Below, piece by piece: positions 1 to 5,110 of a stretch of DNA of 5,110 bases (position 1 is its first letter; the number at the start of each line of letters is the position of its first letter). This stretch comes from Clostridiaceae bacterium. Its GTDB lineage: Bacteria > Bacillota > Clostridia > Saccharofermentanales > DTU023. Both the position numbers and the translations under genes were made by a program. Location of the stretch: NCBI GenBank assembly GCA_012511185.1, contig JAAZGN010000005.1, positions 1 through 5,110 of the forward strand, in the 5' to 3' direction. The notes below the pieces were generated by a model. That model had not been told where the DNA came from. It saw only the letters and a list, made by a program, of their open reading frames with translations, and made no database searches.

Positions 1-375
1 GACTTGTTCCGACCGTTCAGCTGTCATGCACTGGCCTGCGATGACCGCGTCGATGGTACCTGTCATGACCGCGGGGACCAGGGAATCCCAATCGGACTGG
101 ATCACTTCCAGCTCCCAATCATTGGCTTGACAAATCTTCTTGGCCATCATGACCTCGTAGCCGTTGGCAAATGACCCGGGTACATTTTTGATGGGCACGG
201 CCTTATTGGAATCATCGTTCTGAGTCCAGTTATAGGGTGCATAGGCACATTCCATAGCGATGGTCAACACGCCGTCCTCGACACCGGTCGGCACCTTCTG
301 GCCTGTCAGCCCCCCGCAGGCCATCTGTGTCAGCAGGAGGACGATTAACAGGAACACGGTGATCCACTTTCTCAT
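1..375 (-). CDS. Amino-acid ABC transporter substrate-binding lipoprotein (N-terminal part; probably lysine)
   Basis: This is the start of an extracellular solute-binding protein (SBP_bac_3 type) that captures a polar amino acid and delivers it to an ABC permease. The gene runs off the left edge; 125 codons are visible. Residues 1-20 form a lipoprotein signal (MRKW, a hydrophobic run, then C20). The lipobox reads QMAC, with an unusual Gln at -3. Residues 33-51 contain LTIAMECAYAPYNWTQ, the family's first strand and ligand-contact loop. GYEV..AKKI follows near 70-80, and DWDSLVPAVMTGTIDAVIAG near 93-113, ending in the MTAER motif. The ATG at 373-375 is preceded by AAAGGAA (381-387). A lysine riboswitch and terminator lie in its leader, so lysine is the likely substrate; the sequence family alone does not fix the specificity. 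Permease and ATPase genes would be expected beyond position 1. Confidence 0.92.
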   Translation of the reverse strand, partial: MRKWITVFLLIVLLLTQMACGGLTGQKVPTGVEDGVLTIAMECAYAPYNWTQNDDSNKAVPIKNVPGSFANGYEVMMAKKICQANDWELEVIQSDWDSLVPAVMTGTIDAVIAGQCMTAERSEQV

Positions 376-424
376 ATTCTTTCCTTTCCAGTCTGCGCCA
401 AAGAAGGGCAGGCTCCGGCAGACC

Positions 425-436
425 CCCGCCGGCGGG
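425..436. repeat. Perfect 12-bp GC palindrome in the transporter leader
   Basis: CCCGCCGGCGGG lies in the leader between the riboswitch terminator and the ribosome binding site of the substrate-binding gene. It has no U-run, so it is not a terminator itself. It could fold in the read-through mRNA, protect its 5' side, or be chance; no function can be assigned. Confidence 0.4.
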
Positions 437-442
437 TGATTC

Positions 443-471
443 AAAAAAGGAACCGCTTTGTCAAGCGGTCC
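443..471 (-). terminator. Intrinsic terminator of the lysine riboswitch
   Basis: Read on the minus strand, GGACCGCTT pairs with AAGCGGTTC around a GACA loop (9 pairs, one G-U). One C and six T follow. It lies about 37 nt after the aptamer and 67 nt before the start codon of the substrate-binding gene, which is the expected place for a lysine-dependent attenuator. By analogy with known L-boxes, bound lysine would favour this hairpin and stop transcription. I could not settle which segment forms the competing antiterminator. Confidence 0.9.
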
Positions 472-507
472 ATGGGAATCGGAGAAAGTGCAGATGATCC
501 GATGCCG

Positions 508-670
508 AAGATAGCGCTCCACAAAAGCTGTGACAGTCCGGCAGATATTCTCTGCCGTCCCAGCAACGAAAGACCAGGCATTCTTTCGAAGCTTCGGCGG
601 TAGCCCCTTTCGTAACGGCGGTTGCCTAACCTTGAAGCCGCTACTACTCTTGAAAACCGCGCCTCTATCA
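508..670 (-). promoter_or_regulatory. Lysine riboswitch (L-box) aptamer
   Basis: Read on the minus strand, this stretch carries the L-box core in order: GATAGAGGCGCG, TTCAAGAGTAGTAG, CGAAAGGGGCTACCGCCGAAG, GCTGGGACGGCAGAG, CGGACTGTCAC and TGTGGAGCGCTATC. P1 closes GATAG (665-669) with CTATC. P3 is CGAAAG/CTTTCG, P4 is CGGCAGA/TCTGCCG around GAATA (539-557), and P5 is CACA/TGTG (520-532). The P2 loop AGGCA (623-627) is complementary to TGCCT in the P3 loop (576-580), matching the P2-P3 kissing interaction of known lysine riboswitches. An intrinsic terminator follows at 443-471, and the gene controlled is the amino-acid-binding lipoprotein at 1-375. The aptamer is on the same strand as that gene and looks complete, so lysine-responsive OFF control of uptake is the natural reading. 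Identity is from remembered consensus, not a covariance-model search. Confidence 0.95.
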
Positions 671-691
671 AAAGCGATTCAATTTCTATGC

Positions 692-720
692 AGGCTAGCA
701 CTCAATAGACTGTCTGTCAA
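692..720 (-). promoter_or_regulatory. Sigma-A-type promoter for the riboswitch-transporter transcript
   Basis: On the minus strand a perfect -35 TTGACA (715-720) is separated by 17 bases from TAGCCT (692-697). The TAGCCT matches TATAAT at three positions and is preceded by TGC, an extended -10. Transcription would begin near 685, about 15 nt before the aptamer. The position is right for the L-box leader, and the good -35 and spacing offset the weak -10. Confidence 0.65.
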
Positions 721-760
721 ATCAGGGTTGAAATGGAGAGGAAGAAAGATAAAAGAAAAA

Positions 761-919
761 TTATTCGGGAGGTGAACCAAAACAAGGGCCAGGAAAAGCT
801 ATTAAATCAAAATAAAAATACAATTTGGTACCACAATACATGTAAAACATATAGGACAAATCCGGCGACACGGCCAGCTGTGCATGACAATTGGGACACT
901 TTGTTTCTTTCAGGGACAT
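761..919 (-). pseudogene. Short zinc-ribbon protein, probably a decayed remnant
   Basis: This 52-codon frame starts at ATG 917-919, with GGAG eight bases upstream, and ends in TAA. Residues 7-33 match the N-terminal zinc ribbon common in Firmicutes proteins (K-C-P-x-C-x-A-x-L ... YCGTKL). C8 and C11 form the first knuckle and C29 the last ligand. The expected third ligand, three residues before C29, is Tyr26 (TAC at 842-844), one transition from a TGC Cys codon. After Leu33 the frame continues into a Phe/Tyr-rich, AT-rich stretch unlike a domain and stops, whereas relatives usually go on into a coiled coil, membrane helix or second domain. A lost ligand plus truncation suggests a pseudogene. 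A functional small protein cannot be excluded. A stronger SD (AAGGAG) points at an ATG at 932-934 that opens a 7-codon frame instead. Confidence 0.5.
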
Positions 920-1102
920 AAGAGAATCTCCATTTCCTCTCCTTAAATCATACTACAGCGCTTTGATCAAACCCTGAATTTGCCGGTTTGTGATCTTGCC
1001 GACCCGCCCCGTCAAGGGTAAGCTACAGAGTGACGGGAATATCAGCAGGGCGCCGTTGCCGCTCGGATTGGAAACCGGGTCCGTACACGGCTGCAGTCTG
1101 GG
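920..1102. other. Intergenic stretch between divergent genes, no gene called
   Basis: There is no start-to-stop frame here that I trust. On the minus strand a possible -10 TATGAT (947-952) lies just before the zinc-ribbon frame, without a good -35. Near it is the palindrome TTTGATCAAA (962-971). A minus-strand frame ending in TAG at 953-955 reads TGRVGKITNRQIQGLIKAL at its end; it looks coding-like but has no ATG start, and might be the tail of a lost gene. No convincing promoter for the membrane-protein gene at 1103 was found. Confidence 0.4.
1008..1037. repeat. Inverted repeat CCCGTCA / TGACGGG upstream of the membrane-protein gene
   Basis: Two perfect 7-base arms (1008-1014 and 1031-1037) are separated by 16 bases. 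There is no T-run on either strand, so this is not an intrinsic terminator. It lies about 65-95 bases upstream of the GTG start at 1103 and could be an operator-like dyad or chance. Confidence 0.3.
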
Positions 1103-1672
1103 GTGATCGGTATTCGAAAGCTAAAGGAATTATTTCGTCCATCCGGATCGGGGAATAAACGCAAACCCTTGCGTTTACCCGGCCTTCGCATCATCAAGAC
1201 ATCATTGGCTGTCTTTATCGTTCTGCTCATCTACTCCCTGGCCCCGCTGCCCAAAACTTTCAAGGTGGTCACCGCTCTGGTTGCGGCCATCATTTCCCTG
1301 AAGAGTACCATTAGGGAAAGTTTCTCGGTTTCCTTTACCCGGGTCCAATCCACCTTTATCGGCGCTGTCTTCGGTTTAGTTCTGATACTGATCAAAGAAG
1401 GTGTCGGACTGGAGGACAGTTCCCGGGTCTACGCCCTCTTTCTGTCATTGGCAGTCGTTCTTTTCATTTGGATCAATGTATCTTTTCTCAAGGAAACCGG
1501 GGCGGGGCTGGGTGCCATCGTTTTTTTGGCCATTGCTCTCGGAATGACAGAGGAAGTGACCCCCCTCCAGCTGGCCTCTGCCCGCTTCGTTGACACCCTG
1601 ATCGGTATTGTGACTGCCCTTCTTGTTAACCAGCTGCTTCCTTTTCCCACGGAGGAAGAAGGGAAGGAATGA
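1103..1672 (+). CDS. Short ArAE/FUSC-type membrane protein (putative aromatic acid exporter family)
   Basis: This 189-residue integral membrane protein has a basic cytosolic N-terminus (residues 1-29, rich in Lys/Arg) and about six hydrophobic segments near 30-48, 54-68, 83-98, 109-127, 133-148 and 162-180. Two internal copies of an R-x3-T-x2-G pattern (R80-T84-G87 and R161-T165-G168, the second followed by VNQLLPFP) are typical of the aromatic acid exporter type 1 (ArAE_1/DUF939) membrane module. Full-length relatives usually carry a C-terminal cytosolic domain of some 150 residues. This one stops after a short acidic tail (EEEGKE), so it is a membrane-only version. The start is GTG at 1103; the frame is open back to TGA at 1031-1033 but holds no ATG, and no clear Shine-Dalgarno precedes the GTG, so the true start is uncertain. 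The substrate is unknown, and 'exporter' is a family label. Confidence 0.8.
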   Translation: MIGIRKLKELFRPSGSGNKRKPLRLPGLRIIKTSLAVFIVLLIYSLAPLPKTFKVVTALVAAIISLKSTIRESFSVSFTRVQSTFIGAVFGLVLILIKEGVGLEDSSRVYALFLSLAVVLFIWINVSFLKETGAGLGAIVFLAIALGMTEEVTPLQLASARFVDTLIGIVTALLVNQLLPFPTEEEGKE

Positions 1673-1755
1673 GCAATCCGCCTGAGAGGCATGGCCCGGT
1701 TATGCTAAATTGGCATCAATAATTTCTGCTGACCTTATCTGAATCGAGGTGTGCG

Positions 1756-2352
1756 ATGAAGAGGCTTCTCACGGCCATACTCTTGTTGGCTTCGCTTCTG
1801 GTGGTTTTCGGATGCGGGACGGATAATTTTTCTCCAGAGCATCGAAAAACAGATCCACTGTTTTATGCAGACGATCAGAACGAGGACACGAAGTCGGAAG
1901 AGTTCAGCATGGAAAGCCAGGGAATTTTTCCTGACGCGGCAAACGTTGATTCCACTCAGGAAACCCAACTGGTGAAAACAGCAAAGGAAGCGGTGACCCT
2001 GGCAACGGAAGCGGTGGTTACAATGGAACAGCGTGAAACAGAAATTGTGACCACAACAATTCTACCGACCACTGAACAAAGCCAAGTGACAACAACAAAA
2101 AAGCCATCCGCCGCCAGCAGGAGTGTGTCGACGAAAGCTTCGGTCACCACCGCAAAAGCGACATCCCAGGCGGCCAGCCGGGTCGAAACGGATAAAGACT
2201 ACCCTTATATGTGTAGCCGGAACTCCAAGGTTTTCCACAAGACGGCCTGCTTCTATGGAATCCAATTCAAGGAAGAAAACCGGGTTTATTTTGAGACAAG
2301 GGAAGAGGCTGTGCAAGCGGGCTTAAGTCCTTGTAGCCGTTGCAGTCCTTAG
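1756..2352 (+). CDS. Lipoprotein with Thr/Ser-rich stalk and C-terminal Ada-like zinc module
   Basis: This 198-residue secreted lipoprotein has a signal peptide (MKRLLTAILLLASLL) and a good lipobox, VFGC, with C20 as the lipidated Cys. Residues 21-75 are acidic. About 75-145 are low-complexity Thr/Ser/Ala/Lys/Val, typical of a wall-spanning stalk. Residues 149-198 form a compact module: NSKVFHKTAC, then a gap, then NRVYFETREEA..AGLSPCSRC. This resembles the zinc-binding N-terminal domain of Ada and the similar tail modules on Firmicutes nucleases and hydrolases. Predicted ligands are H161, C165, C193 and C196. His replaces the first Cys, which in Ada is the methyl acceptor, so repair chemistry is not expected; a structural or binding role outside the membrane is likelier. 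ATG 1756 is preceded by GAGGTG (1746-1751). The gene is 83 bases after the membrane-protein gene on the same strand, and co-transcription is possible but unproven. Confidence 0.8.
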   Translation: MKRLLTAILLLASLLVVFGCGTDNFSPEHRKTDPLFYADDQNEDTKSEEFSMESQGIFPDAANVDSTQETQLVKTAKEAVTLATEAVVTMEQRETEIVTTTILPTTEQSQVTTTKKPSAASRSVSTKASVTTAKATSQAASRVETDKDYPYMCSRNSKVFHKTACFYGIQFKEENRVYFETREEAVQAGLSPCSRCSP

Positions 2353-2398
2353 GTTCACCTTGTGATTTGATCGGAAGGGCCCGCTTCGTTCACGTTGC
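2353..2398. other. Short convergent junction without a clear terminator
   Basis: Only 46 bases separate the lipoprotein stop from the stop of the opposing DUF2156 gene. The GGGCCC core with flanking GAAG/CTTC (near 2375-2390) gives at most a weak hairpin with no T-run on either strand. Termination here is probably factor-dependent, or the 3' ends overlap. Confidence 0.4.
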
Positions 2399-3325
2399 CT
2401 AATCCAAATAACAGCGTTCCATCCACTCTGGCTTGGACTTGTCGGTATAGACCGTGTACTTGGACAGGAGGGCCACCGGGCCATAGGTCATCTTGGACTG
2501 GCGAAGTCCCGGGTCGCCGTTATCGTCTTCCCTGTTGACGAAGGTTACGGCTTTACAGTTGCCGAACATTTTCAGGAACTCATGAACCAGCATCTGGTAG
2601 ACGCCCCTGAATTGGGTATCTGCTTTTTCAATGTGGATGTAGAGGGTATCGCCCTGGACCTCGGCCAGGGAAAAGCCTGCCACCTGGCCACCGACGAAAA
2701 GAATACCACCGAACATACTGTATTCACGCATATGATTCAGGATTTCACGGATCTTGAGCGCCTCCTCCTTCAGGGTGCTGTCCTGCGGAGGGTTCTCTTT
2801 TTCAATGGCACAGGCGAATTCACAGACCGCCTCCCGGTTGAAGGCGGTGATGATCTCAAAGCGCCAGTCGGGGGTGTCTTTGAGGAAACGGTTGATGTTG
2901 TTGCGGGTTGACCGGTGCTTGCCGCCCTTCAGTTCCAAAAGATCCCTTGCCTCGTAAAGGTAATCGAAGTAGTCACGTTCCGAGACGGCATGAAAATCCG
3001 GGTATCTTTGGGAGAAAAGGGGTAAATCCATATCGCCGACGATGCAAAAGACCAGAGGCTCACCTTTTTCCTGGCAATGTTCCTCAAGCAAGGACAGCGC
3101 CTCCTCACGGTTCTCGCCGAGCGGAACCGTATAGGCCGTGTGGCGGTCAAAGATCCGCATGCTGATGATCAGGCAGTCTGTGGCAATGACATACTCGTTA
3201 TGGAAGAGATCGCGCCACATAAAAAGACCGCCGACTGTGAGATCGCACAGCCGTTGCGGGTTGGGATCAAGAAAAGGTTTGACGAGTGGTATGTGTTCCA
3301 GCTTAAGCTGTTGAAAATCCAACAT
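2399..3325 (-). CDS. DUF2156 protein (MprF C-terminal-like, GNAT-fold), last gene of the grd operon
   Basis: This 308-residue cytosolic protein belongs to the DUF2156 / LPG_synthase_C family, which is related to the catalytic half of MprF (phosphatidylglycerol lysyltransferase), but has none of MprF's membrane helices. Two GNAT-like halves are visible. The C-terminal half holds GGILFVGGQVAGFSLAEV (206-223), the family signature YIHIEKADTQFRGVYQML (229-246) and NREDDNGDPGLRQSKMTY (264-281), followed by the closing LLSKYTVY (286-293). The N-terminal half has the common opening L-T-V-G-G-L-F-M-W-R near residues 29-38. The ATG at 3323-3325 has GGGTGAT upstream and is 15 bases after the grdD stop, so it is probably co-transcribed. 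Standalone members of this family have no settled reaction. Aminoacyl transfer from aminoacyl-tRNA is an inference from fold only, and nothing visible ties it to glycine reduction. Confidence 0.88.
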   Translation of the reverse strand: MLDFQQLKLEHIPLVKPFLDPNPQRLCDLTVGGLFMWRDLFHNEYVIATDCLIISMRIFDRHTAYTVPLGENREEALSLLEEHCQEKGEPLVFCIVGDMDLPLFSQRYPDFHAVSERDYFDYLYEARDLLELKGGKHRSTRNNINRFLKDTPDWRFEIITAFNREAVCEFACAIEKENPPQDSTLKEEALKIREILNHMREYSMFGGILFVGGQVAGFSLAEVQGDTLYIHIEKADTQFRGVYQMLVHEFLKMFGNCKAVTFVNREDDNGDPGLRQSKMTYGPVALLSKYTVYTDKSKPEWMERCYLD

Positions 3326-3340
3326 GGATCAGGATCACCC

Positions 3341-4486
3341 CTATTCGCCGATAAAACCGCCCTCAAACAGGATCTTGCGGGCATCATCAAGCTTTAAAGA
3401 TGATACACGGACGATGGGGCCCGTGCAACCCATGCCGGATTCGGCATAAACTTTCTTGGTCCATAAAAGCTGGACCGCATCCTCCAGATCAAGCACGTCG
3501 ATGCCCTCGATCTGTTCGGTCACGACTTCCCGGGAAGGCGCCTCCGTGTCCTTTACCTTGGTTGCCATCCTTTGTCTGTTTTGCAAGAGTTCGTCCAGGC
3601 CGGCCTTTCTTGCCAGGCTCAACTCGTTGAGGTAGAGCTCTTTAATCTTGTTTTTTGCCGTCCGGGCCGCATATTGAATGGCCTCCGCGATCACCGGCGC
3701 GCCCGAAGCACGGGAGATAATATTGACAATGCCCTCCATCTTCTCACCGACACCAGGACCGTAACCTGCGCCCACAGTCTCGTAGCTGCCGCCGGAGGAA
3801 TAGGCCGACATGAGTTTTAGGAGGGCATTGCCTGTCAGAGAATCAAGAACCAGGACATCCTGGGAGGCTCGGAGGACATCATTGCCCCGCATGACTGCTC
3901 CACCGTCAGCCCGCTGTGACTGGGCGAAGCGGAGGGGATAGCCCTTCTCCCTCAAGGTTTTCAGGAGAAGTTCTGCCTGGCGGGTTCCGTCCAGGTTGAG
4001 CAGGCCTACGGTTGGATCCTTGATGCCGTCGGCCTTGGCCGTCGCGATGCCTGCCAGGGTATTGAGGACCAGGGCTTCCACCCGGTCAGTGGACGAGGTT
4101 CCCGTGGTCGATGCCAGGTAGAAATCCCTGCCTGTGGCGGGTGCTGAGATCTTGCCGATGGTGGTTACACCAATGGGGAAGGGATAGTGCATGGCCCCCG
4201 CTGCGTCGGCAGCTATGGTTTCGAGCAGTTCTTCCATCTGTACAAAGGCATCTTCAGCACAGTCATGAGGGAGGGTGGTGATGCCCTCCGCTTTTATGGT
4301 TCCCAGGTAGAGGACGTCGATGCCCTGGCTGGTTGCTTTGATGCACCCTTCCATGACATTTGCCTCACCAAGCTCTGAGCCCAGGCCCATGACAGCGACA
4401 GTCGGGTTCTTGGCGAATTGTCCCGTTTCCAAGCCCCGGGCCAGTTCCTCGAACACGGAGGCGATTTCACGCTTGACCTGGTCCAT
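3341..4486 (-). CDS. grdD: Glycine/sarcosine/betaine reductase component C, alpha subunit (GrdD)
   Basis: This 381-residue protein is the PlsX-like subunit of component C. With GrdC it converts the acetyl group left on the reductase into acetyl phosphate, which acetate kinase can use to make ATP. Visible marks are GLGSELGE (34-41), the phosphotransacetylase/PlsX-like core with ATGRDFYLASTTGTSSTDR near 116-134, GYGPGVGEKMEGI near 243-255, and the C-terminal Y-AESGMGCTGPIV. In that last motif C354 matches the Cys described as the active-site thiol of the Eubacterium acidaminophilum protein (reported there as Cys359). Its length fits full-length GrdD. The ATG at 4484-4486 follows the grdC stop by three bases, with AAGGCAGG inside the end of grdC as ribosome binding site, so the two subunits are tightly coupled. 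Which reductase (glycine, sarcosine or betaine) it serves depends on component B genes outside the window. Confidence 0.95.
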   Translation of the reverse strand: MDQVKREIASVFEELARGLETGQFAKNPTVAVMGLGSELGEANVMEGCIKATSQGIDVLYLGTIKAEGITTLPHDCAEDAFVQMEELLETIAADAAGAMHYPFPIGVTTIGKISAPATGRDFYLASTTGTSSTDRVEALVLNTLAGIATAKADGIKDPTVGLLNLDGTRQAELLLKTLREKGYPLRFAQSQRADGGAVMRGNDVLRASQDVLVLDSLTGNALLKLMSAYSSGGSYETVGAGYGPGVGEKMEGIVNIISRASGAPVIAEAIQYAARTAKNKIKELYLNELSLARKAGLDELLQNRQRMATKVKDTEAPSREVVTEQIEGIDVLDLEDAVQLLWTKKVYAESGMGCTGPIVRVSSLKLDDARKILFEGGFIGE

Positions 4487-4489
4487 GGC

Positions 4490-5110
4490 CTACCTGCCTT
4501 CCAAAAGGTTGGCAGCGAAATCGCGAAGTGACTCAGCGATCAGCTGGCGGATCTGGTCGGAAGATGCCTGAGCCTTTTCCTCTTTCCCCTTGTTTTGCTC
4601 CATAAGAAAGGAGATGCCGTCAAAGAGGTTGGTCATGCGGCCCAGGAAAAGGGAGCCTTTACCTATGATCATGGCCCGCATGATCTCCTGGTTGAGTAAG
4701 GCATTCCTGGCGTGGCCCATGTAGGGGACACCGGAGGGGATATGACCCTGGGTAGGTGCAAAGCCCGGCAGGCCATGCTTGTCGACAAAATTGTTCAGAT
4801 CTGCCCGCTCCAGGTCACCCTGCTTAACTGCCAGTGCTCCGATCATCTTCATATTGGATTCGGGGACGTTGCCCGCGCCGGCCGGTTTGGTGATATCCGG
4901 GTTTTGCATCTCAGGGGAATAGAAATCGACATCCGTGACCTTGAGATTAACTCTTGCCAGCGGTTCGGTGACCAGCGAGGCGATGACGTTCTGGGGCGAA
5001 CTGCCTGTGCCAACAGCGTGTCTGCCGGGATTGCCTACTATGATTTCGGGGTTGACCCCGTCGTTTTCAGAAATAATGACAGCGAAACCGGCCAGGCAGT
5101 CTTCCAGGAC
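4490..5110 (-). CDS. grdC: Glycine/sarcosine/betaine reductase component C, beta subunit (GrdC), 3' part
   Basis: The frame is open from the right edge to TAG at 4490-4492, giving the last 206 residues of a protein that is about 510 residues in relatives. GrdC has a thiolase/KAS III (FabH-like) fold and pairs with GrdD to release acetyl phosphate. Counting from the edge, GNPGRHAVGTGSSPQN (26-41) is the conserved loop after a core strand, TDVDFYSPEMQNPD (59-72) and TQGHIPSGVPYMGHA (120-134) are family signatures, and GKGSLFLGRMTNLFDG (150-165) is the best-conserved C-terminal block. A Lys/Glu/Gln-rich helix ends the protein. An internal ATG (4907-4909) gives a shorter 139-codon frame, but similarity continues upstream of it, so it is not the start. 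The next genes upstream would be expected to be grdA, grdB or grdE. Confidence 0.95.
   Translation of the reverse strand, partial: VLEDCLAGFAVIISENDGVNPEIIVGNPGRHAVGTGSSPQNVIASLVTEPLARVNLKVTDVDFYSPEMQNPDITKPAGAGNVPESNMKMIGALAVKQGDLERADLNNFVDKHGLPGFAPTQGHIPSGVPYMGHARNALLNQEIMRAMIIGKGSLFLGRMTNLFDGISFLMEQNKGKEEKAQASSDQIRQLIAESLRDFAANLLEGR

Noticed and set aside
441..701. 86-codon minus-strand frame covering the leader
   Set aside because: It lies inside the lysine riboswitch and its terminator; the conserved RNA core explains the sequence, and there is no ribosome binding site.
530..775. 81-codon plus-strand frame
   Set aside because: It is antisense to the riboswitch, has no Shine-Dalgarno and its composition is not protein-like.
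733..921. 62-codon plus-strand frame, with an SD-like GGGAGGTG at 768-775
   Set aside because: It is antisense to the recognisable zinc-ribbon frame, and no suitable start follows the SD-like sequence at normal spacing. The translation matches no pattern I know.
1701..1755. Separate promoter for the lipoprotein gene (TTGGCA at 1710 and TTATCT at 1735)
   Set aside because: The 19-base spacing and poor -10 match are too weak to call.
1956..2326. Several overlapping frames on both strands within the lipoprotein gene
   Set aside because: They are shadows of the Thr/Ser-rich stalk and the zinc module, whose signal peptide, SD and domain support the plus frame at 1756.
2582..3397. Plus-strand frames opposite the DUF2156 gene, including a 109-codon and a 106-codon one
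   Set aside because: The minus-strand frame has clear DUF2156 signatures over its full length; the opposite frames only mirror it.
3572..4571. Plus-strand frames opposite grdD and the end of grdC
   Set aside because: They have no recognisable motifs and no ribosome binding sites; GrdD and GrdC are well supported on the minus strand.
4490..4909. 139-codon frame as a complete gene
   Set aside because: The reading frame and GrdC similarity continue upstream to the right edge, so this ATG is an internal Met.

Overview
The window looks like chromosomal DNA of an anaerobic, amino-acid-fermenting Firmicute (Clostridia type). Four things point that way: genes for component C of glycine reductase (grdC and grdD, Stickland metabolism), a lysine (L-box) riboswitch of the Firmicutes type with an intrinsic terminator, Gram-positive-style lipoproteins, and Shine-Dalgarno-led genes. 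Base composition looks close to balanced, rather high for a classical Clostridium. I do not assign a genus.

Layout. Positions 1-375 (minus) hold the N-terminal part of an extracellular amino-acid-binding lipoprotein of an ABC importer. Its roughly 310-nt leader (376 to about 685) carries a full lysine riboswitch aptamer (508-670), a terminator hairpin with a U-run (443-471) and, upstream, a TTGACA promoter with an extended -10 (692-720). This leader is the best-supported regulatory element and identifies the adjacent transporter as probably a lysine importer that is shut off when lysine is plentiful. Upstream lies a 52-codon zinc-ribbon remnant (761-919, minus) with one metal ligand mutated, then about 180 bases with no convincing gene.

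Two plus-strand genes follow. The first is a six-helix membrane protein of the aromatic acid exporter (ArAE/FUSC-like) type lacking the usual cytosolic tail. The second is a lipoprotein with a long Thr/Ser/Ala-rich stalk ending in a small Ada-like zinc module whose first ligand is His instead of Cys.

Converging on these from the right is a minus-strand operon: grdC (3' part only), grdD, and a DUF2156 (MprF C-terminal-like, GNAT-fold) gene, separated by 3 and 15 bases. GrdC and GrdD release acetyl phosphate in the last step of glycine (or sarcosine/betaine) reduction. The selenoprotein components A and B would be expected beyond the right edge. The DUF2156 gene appears to be co-transcribed, but its role there is unknown.

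I did not find a clearly new system. The items most worth a second look are the intact riboswitch-transporter unit, the Ada-like domain without its methyl-acceptor Cys on a lipoprotein stalk, the decayed zinc-ribbon gene, and the DUF2156 gene at the end of a grd operon.
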